This document shows, piece by piece, positions 12,524 through 24,508 of a stretch of DNA of 64,000 nt. Both the position numbers and the translations under genes were made by a program. The DNA lies in assembly GCA_951230915.1 (NCBI GenBank), contig OX579635.1, forward strand, positions 3,472,001-3,536,000, given 5' to 3'. This DNA is from Antitrichia curtipendula. Lineage: Eukaryota > Streptophyta > Bryopsida > Hypnales > Leucodontaceae. Under the pieces are notes generated by a model. That model saw nothing but the letters and a program-made list of their open reading frames with translations, did no database searches and was not told where the DNA came from. Positions within the stretch are counted from its first letter, which is position 1. Each line of letters begins with the position of its first letter.

Positions 12524-12766
12524 TTAAGCCAATAATTCATACGGTAATGAAAAGAAATGATTTCCAAAGTCACCCATTTGTCCTTTAAGGGTCAATCAAA
12601 TAAAATGCATTTAAAATTGAATTCAAGCTTGACTTTGTCCATTGCATTATTCATAAAAAGAAAATTAAAACAATCTTCAATAGAAGGTACTAAGAGAAAT
12701 AAACTAAATTCTAACTCTAGGTGCCCAACATGTTAGATTTGAATGCCGTGAAATCTAATATATTAA

Positions 12767-14210
12767 CACCTAAAAAGGTTTTTGACTATGTTTTCACCTA
12801 AAGGACTCCAAAATCATTTTTGGACACATGTAATCGTAGGATCTTGTAGTATCCTACTTTGAGGAGATGTGGAAAGAAATTTAGAAATTTCCACCTTGTA
12901 GATTGCAAGATATTAGCATTTGAAGTGACAAAAATCATTTTTTTGGCTCTGCAAAAAATTGGGCAGCTGCACTTCACAAGGTCACATTTGTATGAAAAAA
13001 TGTCCCAAATGGTGGTACTTCTTTGGATTCATTCTTCAAGGCAAATTGGCTACATGCTTAGAAATTTTTAGGTCATCTGAAATTGTACAACATATAGAAA
13101 AAATAGTAAGTAGAAAGAAGTAGAGTGATTTAAAATACTAAATTGATAAGAATTCAATTATGGACTAGAAAAATGCCAATCTCAATGGTTGAAATGTTGT
13201 AATAAACAATCTCCACCCTTTGATTTTATTTTCTTCAAACATATTGAAAATTGAGTTAAATAAAGGACTTCAAAGTTTATCTTAGAGTAAAGATTCTTTA
13301 ACTATCTTCTAATAAGAGACAAGCGGCCCCAATCTGAACCCCTTTTCCTCTGAAAAATCAACAGCCATGCAATTCAAAAACAAAACAATAATCCCTAGTG
13401 CCGTCCGTTTTGACTTGAAAAAGTCGTTAGTAGAGGTGTTCCATTTGCTTGCCTTTCAAAATTGCAAATGAAGGTCACAGTAATTGTATTGAAACCCACC
13501 CATGTTGTGAGGGCATTGCTAGAGAAGACAATCAACAGCCATGACATTGTTTAGATCAAGTGTAGCAATGCGTAGTAGTGTGAAATTATAATTTGTACAT
13601 GATAATTGAAGTTGATTTTGATATTCTTTATGAAGAGCTTGAAACTTGGCAAATTGTGGTTACCTTGACATAGATGCAAAGTCACTCGATAGTTACCTTG
13701 ACGGGATGCTTCTTGTTTGGATATCTAGACTCTGTGACTTGTATAATTATACCAACTTATGCAGACTGAGGACTTCACATGCAAAAGTTCTAAGAGCACA
13801 ACACGAATATCCAAATTGACATAGATTCCATCAAACATTGGTGTTCATCAAACTTTCTGCAAACTACAATCCTTCATAACTTTCATCTCATTAATCAAAA
13901 TGAAATGATTCAAAGCTTTCCAAATATATATAAATTTAAAAATATAATTCTAAATTTTTATTTCTTAAAAAAATGATCTTTAAAGAGGGTTTTTTGGCTG
14001 CCCGGGTTGCCTGTTGAGCAATAAAAACTACATATTATACAATAATTTTTTAATCATGTAGTCAAAAGTTATGAATATTGATGGGCCTTAAAGCTAATTC
14101 TTGGGCACATATTGCGTGAAAATTTCAAATAAATAAAATAAAATTTTCATTTGTAGTGAGCTTTTCGAAATTGCTATGTTGCCCTAAAACGCAGTTTAGT
14201 GCTTTAGAGG
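12767..14210. mobile_element. TTAA-flanked repeat element
   Basis: TTAA at 12763-12766 precedes CACCTAAAAAGG and TTAA at 14211-14214 follows GCTTTAGAGG. Ends and internal blocks match other copies of the same family in this window. No open frame of note. The interior around 13320-13860 differs from the sister copy, so it may hold another insertion. Confidence 0.55.
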
Positions 14211-14886
14211 TTAAGTACATAGTGTCATGACCCTTGTCTCGACTCCTACCAAAAAGTTTGTCATGTTTTCATCTTGAATAAATATCATCCAATTATTTCA
14301 TCTGATGTTTGAGATGAAAACCTAAAGCATGACGAGCATTTTTGTAATTCATCATGCACACATTTTCCCTATCTCTTGCAAACAAAAATATGCATCACAA
14401 AAATTGTGATGTTAATGATATTCTTATTGCTTATTAATTTTGCTCATGGTATTGGAATACAATTAAATTTATGAAAACTGAAATCTTTCAAGGTCAGGTG
14501 CCAACCATGGTTGGTACTTCTCGAGAGGGTTACTTATTGCTACATCACCGGTTTTGATCACCGCACGGAAAAATTGATACCGGGTGGGACTTGGATTGAG
14601 ATACCATTATTGAGAACCACTATGATACCCACACTCACACCCAACACTAATCACGCCCAATATTAATCAAGACCACAAAGACTATGTGAAAGTCTAGGGA
14701 AGCTTCCTTATGGATGAATGTTGTTGCTTGCAAATGAACAACTGAAAGTTCCAGTACAATATTGCAGTCGGATTGTCATTCACGTGGAATTGCTATGAAT
14801 TTTGGCCATGGCTGGTGGCACCAAGGTATAGTAGAACCACCCATTGTCGACCACTTAAGCGATTTGTGCATGTTTTGGAGCAATAT

Positions 14887-15266
14887 AAGGTAGCCGACCT
14901 CATTCCGACCAAATAAGCAATTACACATATTTGGAGCACAGATTGATTCAGTAGAGAAATTTTTCCATGTACAGAAATAGAGTTTAGAAGGATTGAATAT
15001 TTTTTCAGGATTTTATTTCTCAAAACATAATTACTGTGAATTTTTTAGTAGAGGATTTTGTTCAACCTATTCTTGTCAGATAGGTCTTCCCATTTCCAAC
15101 CACAAGTTGATTGCAAAATCAACCAAGACTGCAGCCAATCGTAATGCGCTACAATTGCATTGGAAAATGTGCCATAATTAATCACTGCTTTTCTCCTGCT
15201 GATTGAAAAGGGAGTAACCTATATAACAAAAAATAGGTCCTTGGTCGGAATGAGGTCGGCTACCTT
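14887..15266. repeat. Perfect 26-bp inverted repeat pair
   Basis: The block AAGGTAGCCGACCTCATTCC... at 14887-14912 is the exact reverse complement of 15241-15266. The arms are 328 bases apart. The intervening DNA has no gene. Perfect arms inside an otherwise decayed element suggest a younger MITE or recent inverted duplication. Confidence 0.7.
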
Positions 15267-15292
15267 AAGGCATGTAAATTTTCTGCCACGTA

Positions 15293-15736
15293 AGGTAGAA
15301 ACACCTATACCCAACCAGGGTCCCATACCCAACAGATAGGGCACCAATATTTTGGATCAGGGGAGGGTGTGATTTGTGGTTGTAATGAAGTTCTAAGCAG
15401 GGCCACTGAAAGATTTGTGTGTAGTGCTTTGTGAGTGCCAAGTGTGATGATAATGATAATATGTCATCACACATGCATGTGCTTTTTCAATGCAGAAGTA
15501 AGCAGGTAGTATGCTCTTCAGAAGCAGAACTGAAAAACTCTAGAGACTGACTATGGGTTCAGCCTACATTTGGACTCCCCAAAATCACAATAATTCTAGT
15601 TTTGGAAATAAAATTACTGAAAAATTGCAGTCTTTGTCTTTTCAATCCTTCTACAACGGAAAAATATGCATCCCTTCATATTGCTCACCCTGTGCTTGAA
15701 AACAGCTTAGATGATCGGGTATGGGTGTCTCCACCT
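15293..15736. mobile_element. TA-flanked MITE, AGGTAGAAGCACC family, copy 1
   Basis: The left end AGGTAGAAACACC and right end (reverse complement AGGTGGAGACACC) are both flanked by TA, at 15291-15292 and 15737-15738. Length is 444 bp. Related copies lie at 31265-32259 and 33542-33955. They share a block near CACAATAATT/CACAGTAATTTCAATT and a block around GATGATCGGG/AATGATCAAC before the right end. The TA duplication fits Tc1-mariner MITEs. There is no transposase. Confidence 0.7.
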
Positions 15737-16057
15737 TAGGAAGATAGAAATCAAGGGGATTGCAATTTTTTCTGTAATTTTATGCCTTGAATTGAAATTA
15801 CTTTGAATTTTGGAAGTCGTCAGCTAGTCCAAACCTATAGCTGACATATAGAGTCTTCCAATGCCGATCATTCAAGAACTATTTTCTGCTCACTACTTTG
15901 GGACATGTGTCATGACTCGATTATTCTTAACTTTGAAAAAGATATAAAAAACATTCAAAGCTTTGGTTGAAAATTTATTGAAGCCTTGGTTGGAAATAGT
16001 ATGCCCTACGGATTGGGGATGGGTCTTTGGTTGACAATGGGTGGTTCTACCATAGAG

Positions 16058-17255
16058 TTCAAAACTTGCATATCATTCAATAGTCTCTACAAAGGTTGCC
16101 CTTCCCCAACATAACGATGTGGAATATTAGACATTGTTTTATCTCCAATGAAATGATGTATAATATTTCAAATCTCATGGAGGCACAAGGCATTAATTCC
16201 TATAGGATTGACATGTTTGGAGGTTTAAAATTGCTTCAAAATACTTGTCCCTAAAGCAAGGTCAAAATTTTTAATCAATAGTTGTTTTGTAACAAATTCA
16301 ACCATATGATCCTTTAATTAACTTATTCAAGTACATTGTCCCAAATTTTTTAAATGAATAAGAGTAGCCCACAGCAACATGTTGAAACAATAGTATAAAG
16401 CAAATCAGTGGAAGACATTCCTCATTATTAGAAGATCAATGGTACAAAACCTTTATAGTGTTGCTTCAATATGTTGTTGTGAGGCTGCTATAACCCCACC
16501 AATTGCAAGTACAATGTACTAAATCTTCAAAATGTAAGATTTTCTAGCCTTTCAAAAATGAGAAGTTTTATCTTTCAATATTTTTAGGAAAAAAATTGTA
16601 TGTCCTATAACTTTTTCATTTAGTTACTATGTTAGAAAATGGGTTGAAAACATATGTAAATAAATTTTACCAATTTTTTTTTCATATTCATCTTAAAAAA
16701 TGTTGTAAAATAAAAAGTGTTACTGAATGAAAGAAAAAACTAATATACTAATAACTTTAATAAATGATTGAAAATTATTATTTAAATTCAAATATGAAGA
16801 TGTTCTAATAAATAATTAACATTATTTATTATTATTTATTTGAAAAAAAATTTAAGATTGAGAGCAAAATACGATTTTGTTTTTTCTACCTTCATTGCCT
16901 CCAAAATAAAGTTTCTGACATTGAAATTAGAAAAAAGCTTCTAACTTTTGCAATATTTATTCAAATGACATTAATCAGATCTTCAAACGTAGATTATGAT
17001 GAATAGCATCCATCCTCAAAATTTCGTGCAAAAATTTCAAATAATGAATTTAGTAGAGATAGCCCGAGTTCTCAAAAAAAAAATGTGGGCTCCTTGGTCC
17101 TTTAGGTATTAAGTAGGAGAATAGTGAATGCTATATCCAAATAGCAATATCAACACTTTGGTGTTGAATATTCAATTAAAGTATAATAATTCAAATCAGT
17201 GTTTCAAAGTATAACTTTAAGAAACTCAACATTAAATTTTGATTTAAAAAAATGT
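16058..17255. other. AT-rich DNA without recognisable gene
   Basis: No open frame of interest, no array and no clear terminal repeats were seen here. Confidence 0.5.
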
Positions 17256-17259
17256 TTAA

Positions 17260-17830
17260 CCCCTAGAGTACCAAAGTCTCTATGAGGGATTATTGGGATT
17301 TTGGGTAGGTTTATTTGATTCAGTTTTTGACATGATTTTTTGAAACTCCTTTTAAAGATAAGAAATTATCTTAGCTTCATGGAAATATAACTTTTATTTC
17401 AATTGGTGCCTAGGAGCAAAAGTTATGCCACCCTAAATCAAAAAAAAATTCAAAAGGTAGCCCAAACAAAATCACCAAAAAATGAGTTTTTTTAATTTTT
17501 TAATTTTTTTCCTCAAATATTATATTTTTGTCTACATCTGAAGCTTTCAATCATTCTATTTGGACTAATGATAATAAATTTATGGACAATTTTTTTTTCC
17601 AGGCAATCTAAGCATCTTGTTGAAAAAACTTGTTTTCTTCACTTTAAATGCAAACATCTTGCAATCTATGTTGTCAAAGTTTTTGAAGTTTCTTCCTTGA
17701 ATTCTTATACTACTATAGTTTAGGATTCTTTGGTTAGATATAGAAAAAAAAATAAGTTTTTTGCTCCTTGCAATAGAAATGGTAGTTTTGAGTGGTCTTT
17801 GATGGAAAAAAGGCTTTGGGACTTTAGGGG
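17260..17830. mobile_element. TTAA-flanked repeat element, clean short copy
   Basis: The left end is TTAA (17256-17259) then CCCCTAGAGTACC; the right end is the reverse complement of CCCCTAAAGTCCC followed by TTAA (17831-17834). The 571-bp interior carries the family's conserved blocks, including TTGTTTTCTTCACTTTAAAT, ATCTTGCAATCTATG and GTCTTTGATGGAAAA. No coding frame. The exact TTAA at both sides is the piggyBac-type signature. Confidence 0.72.
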
Positions 17831-18138
17831 TTAACAACTATCTCATGTGGTTTCAAACAACATTTATTTTTAGTGTATAGAGATGAGGGGTGAAAGCATG
17901 CTAAGGCCTACCACTTTTAATGTCACAATGTCACATTTGAGGAACAAATTTATTTTAAGTGTACATAAATGAGGAGAATTACATGCATAAATTTGGTGTG
18001 ATGATTGACATTACAAATGTATTCTAGGGTCCAAGCCCATTTTTCAATTTGTATTCAATATCTAGTTTTATTCACTAATATACATGTTTTAGTTTTTCTT
18101 TTCTTTTCTTACTTTATATATAAGTTTTAATATTTGAA

Positions 18139-18358
18139 TTGGTTGGAAGAAGAAACTAGCAAGATTTTACAAGTGGGCCTAATTTTCTTATTATTTAATT
18201 CCTTCTACAAGATATATTGTGGAATTAAACAATAAAATGAGTTAAACAATATAATAAATAAAAACAAACAAAATTCTCAAAAAATTAACTTCAAGACAAA
18301 TTAAACAATATAAAAATTTGGCCCACCTGTAGAATCTTTTTAACTTTCTTCACCAAGA
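18139..18358. mobile_element. Fold-back MITE of about 220 bp
   Basis: About 46 bases at the left (TTGGTTGGAAGAAGAAACTA...) and right (ending AACTTTCTTCACCAAGA) are imperfect inverted copies. Both include a GTGGGCC/GGCCCAC block. The centre is AT-rich. There is no coding capacity and the target duplication is unclear. Confidence 0.6.
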
Positions 18359-19098
18359 ATCAAAAGTGTTAAAAACTTTATTTACATTTTTTTATTGAAT
18401 GTGCCAAAACAAGTAGACTGTAGCATGCTTTTCCCCTCAGAAGACACTTTCTTTGTACAAATAGGGTGGTTGGAGGTAAAACAACCCATGCAATAGGGAT
18501 TAAATGACTTTGGTATTTGGCTTCAAAAATTATTAAGATTTTTGAAGGATGTTGTGTTCTTATATACAAACGCATACTCCACTATGTTTCGAGGGCAATT
18601 GTTGTGCAAGAATTGTTTTGGAAGCCAAGACCACATATGTTTGAGGTGGGATTTTTATAGAAAAAGCACTTACAAGTGTGGCACACGGTTGCTCAATCAA
18701 AATTGGATTTTATAAATATAAGCTCCATTGAGAAATTTGTGAATATAGACGGGTGCTTGACTGTCTCTATGAAGTTTGTATAGTCTATATTTGTGTCTCT
18801 GTCTTTTGAACGCATAGTGAGGACAAGGACATTTTGAATTAATTTTCATACCCCTCCCCGGAAAAAAAAAACACCTCTTACAAAAATTAACACCCCCACC
18901 ATACAAAGACTAAAACAAATACAAATACAGATTCAGATACGGAGACAAATACGAAGATTAGTATTGAAAATTTTGAATTGAAAGATGAGTTTCAAATGCG
19001 TTTCAATTCACATATCAACAATGTATTAGCACGTAAAAAATTGTGTTCACATGCTCATAACTACAAAAAAAATTGTGTTCACATGCTCACAACTAGAG

Positions 19099-19477
19099 TT
19101 AGAAACTATTATGATTGTCACGGTCACCGTACACAACAGGAATGAACATGGCATCATCTATAGTGTCTACTGCAATCTGAGCAGTGGTTTCAACTACTTG
19201 TGCTGGAGGTACCGCACCATCTTGAGTATCATCAAGCACAACAACATCGTCATCATGTTGTTGTGCATCACCTAAAGTGGTACCTTTTACAAATGCAATG
19301 TGTGAATTAAAAAAAGTAACCATACGTTTTTGTGCATTTATAATACAAAAAAGTGTTAAAAAAAACGACATGAATACTTGGAACCACATAATCACATTGA
19401 GCCCCTTCTCGAGCTTCATCTAAGGCTGATGCTAGTCTCTGTCACCCCAAGTCTACAAGGCATGATCCGGGACTTGT
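19099..19477 (-). pseudogene. Downstream part of the Rep-like pseudogene, left of the LTR insertion
   Basis: On the minus strand the frame that enters the LTR-like insertion at 23691 resumes at 19477. After removal of the insertion and one copy of the 5-bp target duplication it is open apart from a TGA at 19442-19444, as far as about 19360. A second frame (19419-19099) then carries an acidic tail with DAQQHDDDVVVLDD, so there is a further frameshift near 19300-19370. The continuity supports one ancestral gene. For motifs and family see the 23691-24508 entry. Confidence 0.5.
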
Positions 19478-19869
19478 GTGCTTGTGGGTGCTAGATTATC
19501 CACCCTTGGTAATAAAGCGAACACCGACTAGATTTTATGCCTTTATCCACCTTTTTAATATATGGGGGTGTTGTGAGCGCGGTCTACTGTGCCTTTCAAG
19601 CAATGGATCTTTTTTGCTAACGGTTCCTAAGTGTCGTGGATGGCAACAAAAATAACTAGAAATGCATGTGGTAACTCACAGGCTAACTGCAATGATCCGG
19701 GTGACAGTGAAATTCTAACTCCATAACTATCTATTTTATGTCTAGGGTTGACTGGATAGTTGGCATCATTTCTAACGTCCCTAATGACGTAAAGGGGGAG
19801 CCCTTATGTTCCTTCCATGAACCCCTAAGACTATCTTTGTGTTTTGACACTTCTCATGAGAGTTCTACT

Positions 19870-20590
19870 TCAAAGACAAATCCTAAAACTCAACTTTTAC
19901 TCTAATTCTCAACCTCTAAATGTAACTCTAGATTTTTACTCCTAATATTAACTCTAGATTTTATTTTCAAAATTTAACTCTATCTTTTGATTTTTAACCC
20001 TAGGTTTTACTTCTAGAACTAACTCTACAGTTTAATTTCTAAGTTTTATCCTATTGTAACTATTCTTCTTTGGATTGACTTTAAATTCTACTTCCTAAAT
20101 TTTACTCTAAATTCTTTACCTTTAATTTCTACTTTCTAATCGGATTTTTGACTCCTAATTAACTCTAAACTTTTATTCTTATCCTACCCCAAGAATTGAT
20201 TTGAGAATTTAACCCCCCGAGTTAACCTTCCAAATTAATTCTATTTTTTATTCTTCCCAATTAACTTTAGATTTCGACCTTAGGATTTTAACTTTTACAA
20301 TTAAATTGTAAATTGACTCTAGTTCTGACCGCTAATTAACCCCTAAGTTTAATCCTAAATTTCTCTTTCTACCCTAAATCCCTAAGTTCCGTCCATGGTT
20401 CCTTCTGGATGAGATTTTAAATCCAATTCCTCCGTCCTACCCCCTACTACTTAACTTATCCTAACGCGGTCAATTTAGAGCCAAATCCTAAGTGTAATAT
20501 GTTTTCGGAAACCTTTATCCCTAATTTATAAACTTTTGAATCTAAACTTCTAATTTGTATTAACCCCAGCTCGCTAATCGCGCTTAGAGG
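19870..20590. repeat. Degenerate pyrimidine-rich repeats inside LTR copy 1
   Basis: Variants of AACTCTAGATTTTTACTCCT recur irregularly, with a period of roughly 20-30 bases, over about 700 bp. No open frame. The matching part of copy 2 is much less regular. Confidence 0.5.
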
Positions 20591-21269
20591 GCTAATTAAA
20601 GAATCCAACGCTAATTAGGAAAAAACCACCAAAGATTAATTCAGAAACTCACCTCTTCACTGCCGATTTCAGAAATAACTTCGTCCACGTCCGCGTACAC
20701 ATCCTCATGCTCCATGGTGGTCTTTTGGTCTTGTTTGAATTTTTCCCAAGCTCACCGCTTATTTTTAGAAAGTTAGTACACCCGTGCGATCTAAACTTCT
20801 TCTTTCCCTTCCTCTCTTTTTACACTAGTACTATTCCACCTAAGCTTTTATGGACGTCTTACAACTATAGACTCAAACCCCAAGGAGGTTTTAATGTCTC
20901 TCCTACCCTCTTACACGACCTTGCTTTTGTGTCATCCTAATCCGCCTTCTAATGGTCACTACGGATTCTCGAGATTTCCCTCCTAAGCCTATTTAGCCTA
21001 AGCCTAGGTCACTAAATATCGTCTCTCTCACCTCTTCTCCTATTTCATCCTATTTTCCTCTAATCCTCCTCCATTCTTGTTGGTTTCAATTTGGTGTAGA
21101 GAGAGAGGTGGTACGTGAGTGTTGTATGCAGATTTTTCAAGACATTTGGACGTGTGGCTTCTTTTCTTCCCCCTCCAGGTATTTTACGGTCGTGTTTTCC
21201 CAAGATAAACCTTGACCCCTAGTTTTTAGATTTTTGAACCCAACCCAAAAGGAAACCAAACAAAAAAAT

Positions 21270-21490
21270 GAAGACCCCAACTCCCCTGGATTCTCAACTC
21301 TCCAAGGACCCCGACTCCCGGACTCCCTGCACTCCCTAGACCCCGACTCTCAAGCTACGATCTGACTGGACCCTACGACCCTAGCTGCGATCTGGCTGGA
21401 CCCCGACTCCCCAATGATTGATCCTGAGCTGCAATCCCTCAGCTGGACCCTGACTGGACCCAACCCAACTCCCTAACTGAACTGAACCCA
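21270..21490. repeat. Degenerate minisatellite inside LTR copy 1
   Basis: Units built on GACCCCGACTCCC and CTGCGATCTGGCTGGACCC repeat irregularly. The corresponding place in LTR copy 2 (42690-42975) holds an unrelated minisatellite. Confidence 0.55.
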
Positions 21491-23690
21491 ACTCCCTAAT
21501 TGGATTGGGGGGGTCTGGTTGGTTTTTTTTTGTAGTTCTTCTTCTTCTACAATTTGGAATCCTTGGGTTTGGGCTTGGGACTGGACTAGGGAAATCTTCT
21601 ACCTTAGGATACAAAAAAAAAACGGATGTATAAACTTGGATAGGCTAGGTCGCTAAAGGTTGAAGGACAATAAAAAAAACCCGGATGTATAACTCGGTTG
21701 AAACAACTTGCTAAAACTAATTGTCTTGGAAGCTAAACTTTGAACTTTTCCAAGAAGGTCTTGAAAACTAGACTTTGAGACTAAGGATTATAGAGGTTCA
21801 AAACTTCGCTGTAAAGTTGGATTTAACACCAACTTCAGGACTTGCGACACTCTAGTTTTTCAAAGCTCTGCCATCTGGGACTATTTTAACACACACTGTA
21901 GGACTTGACGTGGGTCACTAGTTCAAGGCTTCGCTGTCCCGAGGGGGGGTCCCCACAACAAGGGGGATATTAGAAGAGGATGGGAATATGTCAGTAAAGA
22001 TAATCAGCACGATAGGACACTTAGAGACACACAACTTCACATGCTAAAGGCCCCCCAAAGCAGCATCGCCAAGGTACGGTGGTGGGTTGCTCTAGGGTTA
22101 GTGCAAGACCCAAAGACTCTTAAAACTTCACACGTTAGATCACCAAATGCACAAGAGAGAGAGAGGACTCTCCATTTACAACAAGGTACCAAAAACTACA
22201 CCAAAGAGTACACAAAGCAAGGTAGAAGGACCCCCAAGGACCTTCAAAGCTTGAGAGTAAACAACAATGGAGCCAAAAGTGCTCTGAAAACACCGTAGAG
22301 GTTTTTGGCTTCAAACGCCAAAATATCCAAAATAACTTGGACCCCCACGGACCCAAAACAAGAATTGGAGGTGTTCTAGAGAGAAAAATGGGGACCTTAA
22401 ATAGGTTTCCAAGGGCCCACCCCTCCCTCTAGAGTTCTAAGGTAACCTTATCAACTTGGATTTTCATCCTCATCTTCAAAGATTTTCATCCTAATCCCTA
22501 AAAATTTACTTCTACCATCTACGTTGGACCAACATCCTAAATTTTGGAGATTAACTCCAATCGTCAAACGGATTGCGCCGTTGGCTCCAGATTGATGTGT
22601 TTAATCCAAGACCACCCTACCCCCTATATTGAGGCCAAAAAACCATTGTAGGCTAGTTTAGTTTAAAAACCAAATCGTGGTAAAATCCTAGATCTTGGGG
22701 GTCTCCTATTTTGAGAAGTGTGAATAGCCTAGGGTCTCTGGTAGGTGCGAGAGAGTCGGAAAGGACTCTTGGTTGACTTCGTTTCGCCATCGTATGGTCC
22801 CAGAATGCCGGTCAACGTGGCGGGGACCCCGCCACGTGATTAATTCCCGAGGAATCTCGCCGGTTCGGGTAGTTGCCGCTATCGGAATGTCATGAAACTT
22901 CACGGAGTGCATTATTAACATAAAATAAGCTAGTCTAATTTTTAGTGAGATTTTATTGTAACCTGGGTAATTTCCATGAAATTCCCGTTGGAGGTTAAAA
23001 GGGTTGATCACTTAGAAAAAGGTTCTTTTGTAAGTCGGAAGATGTCGAGAATTTTCACGTGACCTCTCAGGGAGTCGCATGAAAGACGTGTAGGTGCATT
23101 TCCGTACTTGGCACGATTGGTCAGTGGAGATGAAATTGGCCATCTCTTTGAATTCGGGACGGTGCAGGAATCTTTTGCAAATAGAAGAATCTTGGCGAAT
23201 CAATTTTGTCGTTGGACTCTTGGCATGGTATTTATCCTAGAACACCATCCGTGGGCTGTAGATTCCTCCACGGCCTGGTCTTGCGTCAGTGGCTCCTGCA
23301 TGCTAACAATCGGGGTTTTGGGAATTCGTTGATTTGATGGGGAATTCTAAACCTAACTCTAGGACCCGACCTAGTAGCCTCGCTGTGGATCCCTCGAACC
23401 GATTCAACCATAAATTGCCATATTCATGGTGGGATTTAGCCCTTTTGGGGCTATATGACTCAAATCCTCCAAATCTAACCGTTTCGTTAATTCTACCTTG
23501 TTTTTAGGCCATGTTTGGGGGGATTCTAAGTCTAAATTCAAATCTAGACCAATACTATAATGGGCATGACACAACCCTATTTTGGTTCTATACTCTTTTT
23601 ATGACTTTTTGTATACTTTTATCAACTTTAAATTGCAAATTTCCAAAAAAATAATTCTACAAGTCCCAAGTGACAAATTGGGAGCTTCCA

Positions 23691-24508
23691 ATGCTCAAAA
23701 AAAATTTGAGTCACATCATCCATGTTTACAATGTCAGGTTGCATCATACATTTCCACAATGCTGCAGCCTTTGTATATTCCATGCCGCTTTGGCAAACAT
23801 GTAAGATCCATGAAGCCGAAGGAATATACTGATCGGACTGTAGCATGGGCAACAAAGTGCCGGGAAGTGTACTTCCCAATCGTTTTTTCATTTTATATCT
23901 ACAGAAAGTAGCGGTCCTCTCAATCAGATTCTTATGGGTCAAAATGATCCGGTTCTTGGCAAACGGAGTACCATGTTTCACATACTCCTCAACGCCTTCT
24001 TCAATTTGCTCAGGGATCACGTTCCGATGGATACACTCAAAGTGATCTTCGCCTCAATCTTTGATGCAATACCCCAACATGCCAGTGAACGTGTGCAAAC
24101 CGGTATTGCGGAGCATTTTACTGAGAATGTGATGCCCCACTGGAGCTATTGTAGGTTTATCCCATCCAAGAAAAGTCTTGATCCTTTTGCTGACCACAGC
24201 TGCCGAGGGTGCCATTATTCAGCATACCTTTGTAAATGCAGTTTTGAAAGAGCTCCACCTCTTTCAATGGAACATAGTCTACTAATGCATTCAGTTTCAA
24301 GAAATTCTTCCATTTCTTTTAAGGAAGTAGGGTCAATGTCAGAGCTCCCCACGGAAATGGTGACACTCAGATCAAGTTGTTTGGGTGGTACCGGAGTTTT
24401 GCGTGAAGCTTTTTTAAGAACCTCTTTCTTCACTGTTGTTTGCTTCTTGGTAGTGTTTAGTACAGCAATAGGACCTTCTGGTCCTTGCGAAACTCCTGTG
24501 TTTTCCAT
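23691..24508 (-). pseudogene. HUH/CRESS-type Rep-like pseudogene, upstream part
   Basis: The minus frame from ATG 24508 to 24215 has a basic lead (KKEVLKKASRK), a DLSVTISV strand resembling Rep motif I, and IERGGALSKLHLQ with an H-L-Q triplet at 24230-24238 in the place of Rep motif II. After a frameshift, a second frame (24215 downward) carries SKRIKTFLGW, then LGYCIKD with the Y-C-x-K signature of motif III at 24060-24071, then a TGA (24054-24056). It stays open to 23691, with KMKKRLGSTLPGTLLPML, and is there cut by the LTR-like insertion. The motif order and spacing match rolling-circle HUH endonucleases in which motif II is H-x-Q. Such proteins occur in CRESS-DNA replicons and Replitron-type transposons; which one is undecided. 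The gene has at least one frameshift, one stop and one insertion and cannot be functional. Confidence 0.55.

Larger units (their letters stand above)
14829..16052. mobile_element. TA-flanked MITE with nested insertions
   Basis: Both ends read TAGTAGAACCACCCATTG or TGGTAGAACCACCCATTG facing inward, and each is flanked by TA (14827-14828 and 16053-16054). The inverted match covers about 26 bases with two mismatches. The element encloses the TA-flanked MITE at 15293-15736 and a perfect 26-bp inverted pair, so at least one later insertion is nested in it. Confidence 0.6.
19483..23690. mobile_element. 4.2-kb solo-LTR-like insertion, copy 1
   Basis: The unit starts TGTGGGTGCTAG and ends GGGAGCTTCCA, the TG...CA form of LTRs. 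It is flanked by GTGCT (19478-19482) and ATGCT (23691-23695), a 5-bp duplication with one change. A second unit at 40670-45237 shares its start (TTATCCACYCTTGG), the AAGCAATGGATC block, TTTTCGGAAACC, the GCAGCATCG.CAAGGTACGG block and its end (TTTTGGTTCTATACTC, GTCCCAAGTGACAAAT). No protein is encoded. It interrupts the Rep-like frame. LTRs this long resemble those of LARD-type or giant Gypsy elements (inference). No second LTR or internal region adjoins it. Confidence 0.65.

Noticed and set aside
17250..17270. CCCTAAA at element ends as interstitial telomere repeats
   Set aside because: Only one unit is present at each element end and the same ends recur with TTAA flanks, so they are transposon termini.
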